The notes beneath the pieces are model-generated. The model was not told the DNA's origin. It searched no databases and worked only from the letters and a program-made list of their open reading frames with translations. This document shows positions 43,028 to 52,960 of a DNA stretch of 64,000 nucleotides, piece by piece. The translations under genes were made by a program, and so were the position numbers. Position 1 is the first letter of the stretch; every line of letters begins with the position of its first letter. Location of the stretch: assembly GCA_964036315.1 (NCBI GenBank), contig OZ038487.1, positions 49,454,659-49,518,658 of the forward strand, read 5' to 3'. This stretch comes from Acanthosepion esculentum. Taxonomy: Eukaryota; Mollusca; Cephalopoda; Sepiida; Sepiidae.

Positions 43028-43216
43028 AAATTACCTCAACATGGGGATAGTCTATTTCAAGCTGTTCTGTACGTGGCTATCATCAGCCCCTAAGTGTCTG
43101 TCTTGAAACATTGTTTTAAATTTACTGACATTGGAAATAAATTTAAAACAATGCTTTGAGACAGACACTTCGGGGCTTGAAATAGACTATCCCCATGTTG
43201 AGGTAATTTTTGGATT
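43028..43216. repeat. foldback element FB2, ~75-bp arms, hammerhead core in one arm
   Basis: The left arm (TTACCTCAACATGGGGATAG, TCTATTTCAAG ... AAGTGTCTGTCTTGAAACAT) is returned almost exactly by the right arm (ending CCCCATGTTGAGGTAATTTT). The left arm has 25 extra bases at 43061-43085. On the minus strand these supply CUGAUGA (43080-43086) and an AGC/GCU mini-stem before GAAA, and GGG/CCC can form stem I. Confidence 0.7.
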
Positions 43217-43259
43217 TTTGCTCTAAAAAAAAATATATATATATTATAATTATTTTAAA

Positions 43260-44510
43260 AAAAATATGATTCCTTCGCTACATAACAGTTCTCATGTTTC
43301 ACAAACGAGAGCTGAAACCCTCAATATGATTATTAAAATTAAATTGAACTAAAGTATCAAGCCTTGTTTCATTCTCAAGCGAAAATTTGAAAAGATTTTG
43401 CAATAACCAATCTTGAAATTTATGCATCTTTATGAGCATGTTTATTCGCAAAATTAATTACTATGGAAACGGCTGGGATGACCATTTTGATAAGGGGTCT
43501 AACAGTTAATTTTTATCCACATATCAGTCACCTTCGGAAAGAAGTCGAGCCAAGGTATGGTGGGGTGTCCATTTAAAAAAGCGAATGAGGGCATTCATGT
43601 ACGCACATCGTCTTTTTCTCCTCAGATGTGTTGGTATCTTCATATCAAGAATTTGCTTCACTCAATTCATTTTAACTTTTATTCAGGTAACATATTTCCC
43701 CTGCTTCTGTGTGAATTTCTGGAATGAAAGGAGTTATCATTATATACCTTGTCCTCATCTTTCTTCTCTAGTTACTTACTTTTTCACTTGTATTAAACAT
43801 TAAATTTCCTTTTATAGTCTTAATTTTCTTATTACTTTTGCTTACTTTTTTCTGTTTTAGGATATATTGGTACATTCAGTCAAATTTCTTCATTTTTATT
43901 GACTTTTTTTTTAACCTAATCCTTTACTCTCTAGCCTTCTTGATATGTCCATTATATTTGAAATGTTAAACCTCTTATTTGACTCAAAGGGCATGTATTT
44001 TACCTCCAATACACTGGTGCCACTTTTGATTTCTTAGAATTGTCTTTTCAAACAGTCCATATTTGCCTTAAAATCATCTGACCTATGTGTTGAATCTTCC
44101 AAGATGAGAAGAGTAAATTAACCAATTTACAATAACTTCTTTTTTTTAATTTGCAGTCACTTTGCATTTTAAAACTGATTTTGTCTCATTATTAGTTATT
44201 TTATAATTATCTCTTTATTAATTTCTAAATTCCAGTTGTATTTTTATCACAGTTCTCAACATGAACATAAATAGGCAGCATAGATCAGAAATATATAATA
44301 AAACTTTGAGATTTGAATTCACATCTCATTAAGAGACTGCCTGCAAGTTCAAGTCTCTTACTAGTCAAAATTTTATAATAACAATGTTTCGTCAAATAGA
44401 TTATACTACTATTATTATCACTATATCTAATATTATTGGATTTCTATCTTGCTGGAAATGTAAACATTATTTTGCAATACATATTCAAGATATAGACTAT
44501 ATATGGATAA
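43260..44510. other. apparently single-copy stretch without recognised gene
   Basis: 43260-43830 is somewhat richer in GC and lacks obvious repeats. A 72-codon ORF (43585-43803) starting MRAFMYAHRLFLLRCVG has no motif that I recognise. The rest is AT-rich. Confidence 0.3.
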
Positions 44511-44519
44511 TGGAAAAAT

Positions 44520-44562
44520 TCTAGGTAATGTGTTTTGTCCTCTAAAGGACATTATCAGACTA
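44520..44562 (-). ncRNA. hammerhead-like core (decayed)
   Basis: Minus strand: CUGAUAA (44552-44558), stem II GUCCU/AGGAC (44537-44550, loop UUAG), then AAAAC in place of GAAAC. The A at core position 8 without a matching U3 and the lost G before AAA indicate inactivity. Confidence 0.45.
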
Positions 44563-44853
44563 AGCCAATGTTATTATTGATGGAATTATGTATTTGTTAC
44601 AATTATACATTGTAGGAAAATGCTGAAAATGTAGAAATGCGTTTTTAAAATTTTGAAATTTCTGACTTCTAAAATTTAGAATTTTAAATGTTTTATAATT
44701 TTAATTTAAAACTTTAAAAAGTTTTAATTTAAAATTAAAAATTTAAACATTTCAGAAACATCTAATTGAAAAATTTTAAATGTTTTAAAACATTTTAGAA
44801 TTTAAAATCTTCACCATAATTACAACCTACATTTACATTATATTCCCCCAATA

Positions 44854-44856
<3 letters not shown>

Positions 44857-44923
<67 letters not shown>

Positions 44924-44933
44924 CACATATATG

Positions 44934-44965
<32 letters not shown>
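44857..44965. repeat. (TA)n microsatellite pair
   Basis: TA tracts 44857-44912 and 44943-44965 with short ACACAC runs between them. Confidence 0.95.
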
Positions 44966-45234
44966 GAAAAATTTCTCAGAGTTAACCTGTAGAAAAAGAC
45001 AAAATGTATAAAGGTAAAAGAGAAAAAGAAAACTGTAATATTAGCCAACATGTTTTGTACAATGTGGACTTTCTTAAGGCAAAAAAGGTTTCGTTTTTGC
45101 CTTGAAAAATATGTATTATTACTATTGAAAATATCTATTTGCCTTGAAAATATGTATTATCTGTTCCTAGTGCAATTCAGCTTTTAGTTGTGATTTTAAC
45201 AACCTAAAAAAGAAAATGTAATCTTTTCAAAAAT

Positions 45235-45350
45235 ATCTAACTTTGGTTTGTTTTACGGCATATCCACCTCAGTGGGTTATTTAATGCAGACAAGATTTTT
45301 ATTGCTGGTAATATTTTTTTTTAATATATTGCTGATAATATTTTTTAAAA
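45235..45350 (-). mobile_element. element G, copy 3 (end plus two tandem units)
   Basis: GGCATATCCACCTCAGTGGG then TTATTTAAT is the reversed G end. It is followed by ATTGCTGGTAATATTTTTTT and TATTGCTGATAATATTTTTT, two reversed ~31-bp units. Confidence 0.6.
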
Positions 45351-45714
45351 TCTAGGGTTTAGTTTCTGCCTTTGCAGTGACTTGAAAGAATCCATTTGAA
45401 GTTATCTGGTAGATTATATTCGTTTTCTTTTGCATCATTGTCAGTGTTTTCACATTCTTTTTTCTTGCTTCTAATTTGTACACATTATTCCATATTTGCA
45501 AACAATGAAAGGTTTCTTAATGCCTATACATATATATTCCTGTTTTGATTGGTTTTAAAATAAACAGTTATGTTTATTATTTTCCTTCATTTGTTTATTC
45601 CTTCTCAAAGGCGAATTTGGTCAATATAATAAAAATCAGCAATAGAAAGAAATATGGAAAAGATGTAAAGTTATCTTTAAAAAAAAAGGAAGTAAAAACT
45701 AATGGTAATATTTG

Positions 45715-45840
45715 CTGTTTCCTTATAAGGAAACATCTGGTATCCATTGCGTATGCAACTAGTACTACTTTTGGTTGAAGATTATAAAATCATTCTTTTA
45801 AAAGAATTTTTCAGGAAAATAGGTTTCTCAACTCTAGTAG
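45715..45840 (+). repeat. unclassified repeat E, copy 2
   Basis: TTTCCTTATAAGGAAACATC, TGGTATCCATTGCG, then TTTTTCAGGAAAATAGGTTT. It is the short 5' part of the family. Confidence 0.55.
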
Positions 45841-45929
45841 CCTGTTGGAGCCTGTAAGTGAGTAAATTTTAGCGAGCTAGTATTGAGAATGGTTTCAGTT
45901 AAATCTCATATATGATAATGGTAATATTA

Positions 45930-46335
45930 GCTGTTTCCCTACGAGGAAACATTTGGTAGTCATTGACAAAGCAGCTGCTACTGCTTTCAGTTGAAATTTA
46001 ATTAATCTTTCTTTCTATATAATTTTTATATAATCTTTCTTTCTCATCAAACACCGTTTTTAGGAAAATGGGTTTCTCAAGTGCAGTATTTCTTATTGCT
46101 CTTTCCAGTATTGATGGGGTTTCCTTCCTACCATTCAGATTGAAGAGATGTGGTATGTTAACAACTTGATTATGTCATTATTTTCTCTTCAAGTTACATG
46201 CAATAGCCATTTTAATTGTTGTTGCTGTTGGTTTCTGGTATTCAGTATAATTCTTTGTTTGTAATTCTTCAGTATCAGTCCACAAGTTTTGAAGAAGGAT
46301 GGTCTTCGGAAAGATCCACGGAAGACACAGAAATA
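45930..46335 (+). repeat. unclassified repeat E, copy 3 (longest)
   Basis: TTTCCCTACGAGGAAACATT begins the copy. It continues with GGAAAATGGGTTTCTCAAGT, GAAGAGATGTGGTATGTTAA and GAAGGATGGTCTTCGGAAAG. It may be the leading part of a larger element whose class I cannot name. Confidence 0.5.
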
Positions 46336-46369
46336 GCTACAACTCCAACAGTAGTAAACTAGTATCTCA

Positions 46370-46374
<5 letters not shown>

Positions 46375-46403
<29 letters not shown>
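46375..46403. repeat. (TA)n microsatellite
   Basis: Left border of a 50-bp PLE terminal fragment. Confidence 0.95.
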
Positions 46404-46408
<5 letters not shown>

Positions 46409-46450
46409 TAATGAGACATGTATTAATGAAAAAATGCTGCCTAAATACAC

Positions 46451-46453
<3 letters not shown>
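46404..46453 (+). repeat. PLE terminal-repeat fragment between (TA)n tracts
   Basis: TTATTTAATGAGACATGTAT then GCTGCCTAAATACACACA matches the outer end of the terminal repeat at 3866-3920 (complement). TA tracts border it on both sides. Confidence 0.6.

Positions 46454-46485
<32 letters not shown>
46454..46485. repeat. (TA)n microsatellite
   Basis: Between the PLE end fragment and a dimeric SINE. Confidence 0.95.
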
Positions 46486-46486
<1 letters not shown>

Positions 46487-46489
<3 letters not shown>

Positions 46490-46765
46490 CCATGAGGTGG
46501 TGTAATGGTTTGCAAGCTTGTCTCGCTAGAACAATTATGACTGAGTAGTGAGTTCAATCCTCACTGGGTGCTCCTTTACTTTCGGCCATGTACCACATCC
46601 AAGCTACGCTTGGAAAATCACTACAATGTAGAATTCTTGGGCCCCTCAAGGCAGTGTAATGGTTAGCAAGCTTGGACATTTACTTCTAAGTAGTGAGTTC
46701 GATCCTAACTGGGTGCCCCTAATTTTGGCCTTGTGCCACCATCTAAGCTACGCTTGGAAAATCAC
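46487..46765 (+). mobile_element. dimeric tRNA-derived SINE (family F)
   Basis: Two tandem units. Unit 1 has GGTGGTGTAATGGTTTGCAA (A-box) and GTGAGTTCAATCCTCACTGG (B-box), and ends AAGCTACGCTTGGAAAATCA. Unit 2 (from about 46640) has CAGTGTAATGGTTAGCAAGC and GTGAGTTCGATCCTAACTGG with the same end. Followed directly by (TA)n. Confidence 0.75.
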
Positions 46766-46790
46766 TATATATATATATATATATATATAC
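46766..46790. repeat. (TA)n microsatellite after SINE F
   Basis: The TA tract forms the apparent 3' tail of the SINE dimer. Confidence 0.9.
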
Positions 46791-46924
46791 AATATTTTTT
46801 TCTTTATTTACATAATGTTCATCCAATACAAGGGTCAAGGGCCAAAGTAGACGTTTACTGAATGAGGTTGTTGTATAGATATAAGAGGAGGAAATAAGTG
46901 CGGATTATAATAGTATGTAGAATA

Positions 46925-47205
46925 TTTTACAGTTGACCCTAGACTCTAACAGGTTAAGATTGTAGTGATCAGGGAATCATCTACTTGGAAGTCTGTTTCA
47001 CAAAGTAGTAGTTCTTGGAAAGAAGCTGCCTGGGTGGTACTTCTTCCTTACCAATGGAATACAAAGGGAATGAGAATAATTTGATCCTTGCTGTATATTT
47101 TTGGTCTGATCTGACTTTTGTAGAAATAAAATATGACAGGAGTTGGGTACCTTCTGGAGTGGTACAAAGAACCAGCCATTTTACCAGGAATTTTAGTGAT
47201 GGATT
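46925..47205 (-). pseudogene. LINE-A fragment with internal deletion
   Basis: Complement of the LINE-A 3' end (CAGTTGACCCTAGACTCTAA) joined through the TTCCATTGGTAAGGAAG block to the FYKSQIRPKIYSKDQI block (near 47115) and the MAGSLYHSRRYPTPV block (near 47165). The region between IY... and the HPF... block is gone. Confidence 0.6.
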
Positions 47206-47216
47206 TTGTGTATGTG

Positions 47217-47256
47217 AATATATATATATAGAGAGAGAGAGAGATAGATAGATAGA
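47217..47256. repeat. (TA)(GA)(GATA) microsatellite
   Basis: Short runs of TA, GAGA and GATA in series between two LINE fragments. Confidence 0.85.
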
Positions 47257-47565
47257 TGCAAGGGATTATTGAGTGTGAAAGAAAAAATAGAAAAAATTTA
47301 AAGAGCGAGAACAATAAAAGAAGACAAAAGATAATGATTGACATTGCATTTAAATTTTTGGAAATCAAAGTGGGTTGGAAAGCAAGAAGTCAGAAAAGAA
47401 TTCCACAAGCAAGAAGTGTAAGAGAAGAAATTGTTGACATAGAACTTACACCTATCCAGTTCATCTGTAAAATGATGAAACCTAGCTGCCAATCTAGTAC
47501 TACACTTATTTGTAGCTGTATTACCAAAAAAGGAAAGTCAATCAGAACAATTACTATAAAAATAT
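47257..47565 (-). pseudogene. LINE-B 3' fragment
   Basis: The minus-strand frame (47492-47298) reads MAARFHHFTDELDRCKFY, SYTSCLWNSFLTSCFPTHF and FQKFKCNVNHYLLSS, the LINE-B C-terminus. Truncated upstream of this block. Confidence 0.7.
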
Positions 47566-48435
47566 TAATATAATAATGAAAATATTGTAGCTATATATAC
47601 AAATTACAGTCAAACTTTAGAAATAACTTAATAGGATATCAAAAAAGCCAAATATTTTTAAAAAAATATAAAATAAAAAAATGTATTAAAAATAAAGCAT
47701 AAAACAGGTAAAAAAAAACACAAAAGCAAACATGACTAAAGATAAGGAAAAAGAAACTCACAAAAGTACAATGTAATTAGATTATATGGAAACATAAATA
47801 AATGAAAGTAAACAAAGTCTATAAAAACAATTCACTGAAACAATGAAGAACTAGCACAGATCAACAAAAAAAAAAATAACAGAAAGTGTTTGAAAAAATC
47901 TTTGGAGAACAGGATAGAAGAAAACAAAAGTAAATGTATGAAAAGAGTAAAAACAAAAATAACAAAAAAATTGGCAAGACAGAAAAATGCTTGGGATATA
48001 ATAGAAATATAAAGAGAATCAAATTAAAAAATAATCAAAGTATATCAAGTAGAACGACATAGAAAGATAGGAAATATATACGACATAATTCTTTTTTTCT
48101 TTTTTTAAAAACAATTTTTTTTCTCTCCCTTAATCTCTAGAGAGTTCTTTGTTTTATTCCTGGTGCTAAAATGGATCCAAACATAAAAGAATGTAAAGAT
48201 TTTTTAAAATTTTTCCTTTTCTGGTCAGAAGTTAAGGAATTTCTGCTTCTATTATCATATAATTCCATTTTTTTTCCATCATGGAGCTGAGGCTAATGGA
48301 ATATTTTTTTTTCATATATATATATATATATATTTTTTTTTCTTTTAATGCATTTTTTTAATGGAATATATCCAAAGAGAAAAGAATCTAGCAGAGTAAG
48401 GGAAATTCTTGCCATGGAATAAGAATGAATAAACT
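47566..48435. other. A-rich stretch without recognised feature
   Basis: Low-complexity A-rich DNA up to about 48060, then T-rich sequence with a short TA run (48317-48332). Confidence 0.4.
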
Positions 48436-48439
48436 AATC

Positions 48440-48535
48440 TTAAAGACTATAACGAGTGTTATGAGTTTGATCCTCACTGGGTGCTTCATATTTGTGACAT
48501 TGTATCATACAAAACTACGTTTACAAAATGTGAAA
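48440..48535 (+). mobile_element. SINE F fragment
   Basis: TGAGTTTGATCCTCACTGGG and TGCTTCATATTTGTGACATT match the B-box half of family F. The A-box half is unclear. Confidence 0.5.
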
Positions 48536-48775
48536 AGGAGATAAGAATGAAAATGCTGAAGCTAAGCAAAATATTAAAAAACAGGAAATATTCATTATAT
48601 ACAAAGGAAAGAGTACTGAACTGTTATGTAAAATCAGTCCTCCTATATGGCAGTAAATGTTGGACATTCTCATCATTTAATCAGAAAGAGATAGTTGAAA
48701 TTTATAGGTCACATAATGAGGAAAGAGGACTTAGAAAACTTGAAACTCACAGGACATATTGATGGCAATGGTTGA
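48536..48775 (+). pseudogene. internally deleted RTE-type LINE copy
   Basis: KMLKLSKILKNRKYSLYTKE then RVLNCYVKSVLLYGSKCWTF (matching 59430-59540 of the long copy) is followed by EIYRSHNEERGLRKLETH, a shortened form of the RQLKFLGHIMRKEGLENLIL ending. A deletion removes the middle of the C-terminal region. Confidence 0.65.
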
Positions 48776-48829
48776 CAACCCTTTAAATGTATATAAATAC
48801 TTTTGAAACTGTGTGCCAGTAAGTCTGAA

Positions 48830-49340
48830 GTGGTATTGGTTTGGTTTGTTTTGTTTTATAGGATATCAACCTCAATGGGTCATTTAATTCCGACAATTTT
48901 TTTTCCTGGTAATATTTTTGTTTTGTCAAAAATCTATTTATGTTAATATTTTTTCCTTGAAAATGTATAGCTGGTAATATAATTTAAAAAAATGGTAATA
49001 TTTTTTTTTTTAAAAATGTATTGCTGGTAATAGTTTTTCTTCTTCAAAAAATTTATTTCTGGTAATAATTTTTTACAAAGTATTTCTGGTATTAAAACCT
49101 AGTTTTACACTTTCATAATGCTTTTTACCTCAGTTTTGAGGTTAACTATTTGCCCATAGCTGGGACCCTAACAGGTGCTACCACTCCGGGTCAGGGTGGA
49201 TCTGGGAACACCAGCAATTAAGAAGTGGTTCCACACTCTTCAAAGTCTCCTGATCAGAGGCCTTGCTGTTGGATGTTGTTTATCATCTTACCCTGGACAC
49301 GGATGTAGTTTATCGTCATATTCAAGACGGTGAAGTGGTA
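48830..49340 (-). mobile_element. element G, copy 2 (reversed)
   Basis: Complement order matches copy 1: two diverged 30-bp GC units (GACACGGATGTAGTTTATCG), TGTTGGATG, AAGAAGTGGTTCCACACTCT, CCCATAGCTGGGACCCTAAC, then about six diverged ~31-38-bp units (each with CTGGTAATA) and the end GATATCAACCTCAATGGGTC. Confidence 0.7.
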
Positions 49341-49990
49341 CTGGAATATTCCTTGATTGAATATGTTGTGAGTTGTGGATTGATAAATAGGATTGTACCG
49401 ATTTGCATATGTTATGTAAAAGAGATATAAAGTATATAGTAAACTAAGAGACAGGGAGAAAGTTGACTATTGATCATGTGTCGTAACAATGCAATGCAAC
49501 ATAATGATTGTACTGTTTAGCAGAAATACATACACAGCTAACACTCAGTGTTACTCATCCGACAAAGCAAGTTTGCCAATCAGATTTATGCTATCTATAT
49601 GTGTTTGATTATTGTCCAGGGTTTTGTAATGTGGTTCTGTGATCTTTACAATGAATAACAAATTTAGCCAATGTGACTGCATCAAATTTTGAGTAATGCT
49701 CAGAAAATCTGTTACTGAAATCCTTTAGGGTTTCAGTAACAGATACATTTTTCAGGCTATTGGGGAAATTTCTTTAGGCTGAACATATGTTTTTTAATTG
49801 GTTCAAATATTTCAAGGCTGGTCAAATGTTGGTTCAAGGTACGTATTCAGGGTAACAAATCATTAGTAAAATGCCAGAAAATGTGGAAAGATTTGTGAAC
49901 TTAATCATGAAAACCGTTGTCAAACAATCCATCTACTTTCTTATATGAATGGAGTCAGTTATGGATTCTGCCAGTTGAGCAGTGATTACA
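49341..49990. other. stretch without recognised feature
   Basis: Contains a local inverted pair ACTGAAATCC/GGTTTCAGT near 49710-49740. No gene recognised. Confidence 0.35.
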
Positions 49991-49994
49991 CTGC

Positions 49995-50305
49995 CTTGTA
50001 GGGGATGAATTATTTTTCACCCAGCAACTCTTATCTCATAGACAAAACATTGCAAGCATCTCACTACTCTATCATTATTACTATGGCAGATGTTCAGACA
50101 AATTACATTCTTTAGCTCCCCCAACACAAACAGCCAGGATCCGACATGCCAATTTTCATGGTAGCAAATCCCCACTCCCATTTGTTCTTTTGATGAGGAG
50201 TAAGTTCCACTCGGCTTCTTCCCCAGAACTGTTAATTTATGGAACAAACTTCCAAGTGGATGCTTCCTTGACAACTACAATCTTATTTTCTTCAAGTCCA
50301 GAGTC
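49995..50305 (+). pseudogene. LINE-A, 5' portion of an interrupted copy
   Basis: LINE-A C-terminal relic (ACTCTTATCTCATAGACAAA, AACTGTTAATTTATGGAACA) running to TCAAGTCCAGAGTCAAACC, where a LINE-B sequence starts. Confidence 0.65.
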
Positions 50306-50930
50306 AAACCGCAAGGAAAGTTGGTTCTCTGTGTCATGCCAGAAAGTTTTCCTCATCTGAGACCGTCCTTCAAATCTATAAATCAACGATCTGTCCTTGC
50401 ATGAAATAATACTGTCATATATGGACTGATGCTCCTGCTGTACATCTCAAGGTTCTTCACAAAATCCAGAGATAAATATGCAGTGTGATAGGTCCTGATC
50501 TGGCATCTCGTCTACAATCGCTTTCCCACAGACGTGCCGTGGCTTCCCTCTGTCTCTTCTACAAGTATTTTCATGGCAACTGTTCCAACGAGCTACTTTC
50601 ACTGGTTCTCAGACTGCATGAATTTAAGTGAGCTACTAGGCTGGCATCTCAGTCCCACCCTTTCACTGTCAAAACGGTTAAGTGTAACCGTCTCTTCTAC
50701 TCAAACAGCTTCTTCTATTGCACTTCCTCTTACTTACTTCCCTGATGACTATAATGTTCAAATATTCAAGTGTAATGTCAATCGACATCTGACACCCTGA
50801 GCTTGTTCCCTGTCCTTCTCTGTATCTTTTCTTCAAACACGCCTTTTAACTCTTGTTCTCAATCCTCTGTAACCCCTTGCGTGCTAGTAGCACTCCCATC
50901 TTGCTTGGAGTGAATTGCTTTTAAGAAAAA
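50306..50930 (+). pseudogene. LINE-B inserted in LINE-A
   Basis: Reads in frames RKVGSLCHARKFSSSETVL, QIYKSTICPCMKYYCHIW, APAVHLKVLHKIQR, SVIGPDLASRLQSLSHRRAV, SLCLFYKYFHGNCSNELLSL and ATRLASQSHPFT. This is the most complete LINE-B C-terminal region in the window. It ends with the LINE-B tail CATCTTGCTTGGAGTGAATT. Stops are present (one after HKIQR). Confidence 0.75.
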
Positions 50931-51195
50931 AAAACAACTAATATATATCCTACATGTCCTCATAATGCTTACTTCTTACTCCCTACTTTCCTCTCTGTTG
51001 TATAGTCAAACTCTTAATGAAGCAAGATTAGAAAACTCCAATAGGAAACAAGAATTAAACAAAACAACATGGTGGACATATCAACACACATATTTGTATT
51101 TTACTGCAAATAAAATCTGGTGTTGTTCATCACACTCTTTCTTACAACAATACCTTCTACTATGAGTGGCTCTTGTGCCTTGTATTCAGTGAACT
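50931..51195 (+). pseudogene. LINE-A, 3' portion of the interrupted copy
   Basis: Resumes at CTAATATATATCCTACATGT and CATAATGCTTACTTCTTACT, is broken by an unassigned ~120-bp stretch, and ends CTACTATGAGTGGCTCTTGT plus GCCTTGTATTCAGTGAAC, the LINE-A terminus. Confidence 0.6.
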
Positions 51196-51399
51196 AAAAG
51201 TATATAAAAAAGTTGCTTTATCTGATGTAATGCACATAAATGCAATGACTGAAAAGTTTACTAACAAGCATCCACATTATGGGAGAAAAATTAGAAGTAG
51301 CATCTTTGTATTGAAAGGTCCACACTTTCATTCTAGAATCATTATCATAAAAAGAAAAATGGCTGCCATCATTACCAATAATTACTTGTGTACTTGAGA

Positions 51400-51560
51400 C
51401 TGTAGCAAAAACAGTAGATGAAAGTACTGGAGATACAAAAAAACAATGCAAAATCACTGGAGAAGTTGCAAGACATGAAATACAAGGAGGTGTTGAAATG
51501 TTTTCTATCCAACCCACTTTTCTAAATCTACTCAAATATCAAGATTTTGACAATTCTGTT
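51400..51560. repeat. mariner-type MITE-like remnant
   Basis: GGAGGTGTTGAAATGTTTTC, TATCCAACC and AAATCTACTCAAATATC follow the layout of 54106-54180 (GCTGAAATGTTCTCAGTCCA, then AAAATCTGTCCAAATG). Confidence 0.35.
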
Positions 51561-51659
51561 TGATTTCTGAACTGAGCAGTTATAAATACACATCTGTTTA
51601 TTCAATTTATTCCAACTAATATTCATGTCTTTGATTATTATTTTCTGATATTACGCACA

Positions 51660-52195
51660 AAGTATATTTATAGGTTATAATATTAATGATACTAAAAGTT
51701 ATAATGCTAACGATATTGAAGATACTAAAGATAGGTTATAACACTAAAGATATTAAAAATAAGTTATAATATTAATGATATTAAAGATAGATTATAATAC
51801 TGTTATATTCTGTGCTAATAGGAGTATATACTTGAAAAACATGGTGGATAAAATAAGTAAAAGTTTATTGTAAAAACCAGTACAATAAGAATAAAGGTAC
51901 AGTTATGCACAGGGTCATCGCAAGTCAATCCAAAAGTGAATGCTACTATTGGAAGGTTGGTAGTTCTCACGTAAGTCAGTCGTACTCAACAGATCCCAGC
52001 TAGACTCCATAGTCTGTTGACTTACAAATACTTATAGGTAGCTACTAGTACATCAAATACTAAAGATATTAAAGATGCTAATGATAAGTTATAATACCAA
52101 AAATATTAAAGATACTAATAATAGGTTATGTTCCCAAATATGTTAAAGGTATTAAAGATAGATTATAATACTGAAGATTATTGAAAACAACAAAA
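51660..52195. repeat. ~30-bp AT-rich minisatellite interrupted by a solo LTR
   Basis: Units of the form GGTTATAATACTAAAGATAT plus TAAAGATA on both sides of an inserted 255-bp block. Confidence 0.75.
51801..52055 (-). mobile_element. solo LTR with 5-bp target-site duplication
   Basis: A 255-bp block starting TGTTATATTC and ending ACATCA is flanked by AATAC on both sides (51796-51800 and 52056-52060). It interrupts the minisatellite cleanly. On the minus strand it begins TGATGTAC, has AATAAA in ACAATAAACTTTTAC about 60 bp from the end, and ends TAACA, so minus is the likely sense. No internal region is present. Confidence 0.65.
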
Positions 52196-52199
52196 ATAT

Positions 52200-52915
52200 T
52201 AATTGGAATAACTGGTGGAATAATGACTTAATGTTACATTACAAAACTGGAGATGAGAAAAGCCATAAATTGCTGAGTTAAAGATTTATGACAGACACAA
52301 CAAAATTGATATAACTAGTTTTAATAATGAATGAATGAATTAATGACATTGATTGTTCTATGAAACTTTAAACAACAGGAGGCTAGAGCTTGTCCCAGTG
52401 GAAATGTGAATAAAACAACAAAGATAAAGATGCTAGTCTGAATATTTCATGTGAGAATTTCTGACAAAAATATTCCTCTCCTGATAGACCCTTCTTCCTC
52501 AATTTAAATCTCTTTTTACATTTTGTAACTATGAAGTCATACTTTTATGATACAGTACAAATACTGCAATGCAGTCTTGATTATTTTCTGTATAAATGCT
52601 GCAAGAACTGAGAGAAATTTAATTTCAAATGCCAACAAGCAAGTGCTTTAAATTTGTAAAATTATACAATGAGTAAGTATTTGTACAAGAAAAGTCATAA
52701 TGTTTCATAGATGAAAGGAAAAGAAATAGTGAATATTTACATACTTAAGTATTAGTATGTCATCAGTAAAGGTACAAAATGGTTACAAGAAATATGCACA
52801 AGTAGAGAAAAATAAAATAATGTTGAGTTATACAGATTACTAAATAAAATTTCCACAAGGAACAAAATACTTTGGCATAAAAGTTTTTACTCTTGTCTTT
52901 TATTTATAATGTCTT
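52200..52915. other. AT-rich stretch without recognised feature
   Basis: No gene or repeat recognised. Confidence 0.4.
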
Positions 52916-52917
52916 TA

Positions 52918-52920
52918 CAG

Positions 52921-52959
<39 letters not shown>

Positions 52960-52960
52960 C
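52918..52960. repeat. (TA)n(TG)n microsatellite
   Basis: About 20 bp of TA followed by about 20 bp of TG. The 52961-53439 stretch after it is unassigned. Confidence 0.9.
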
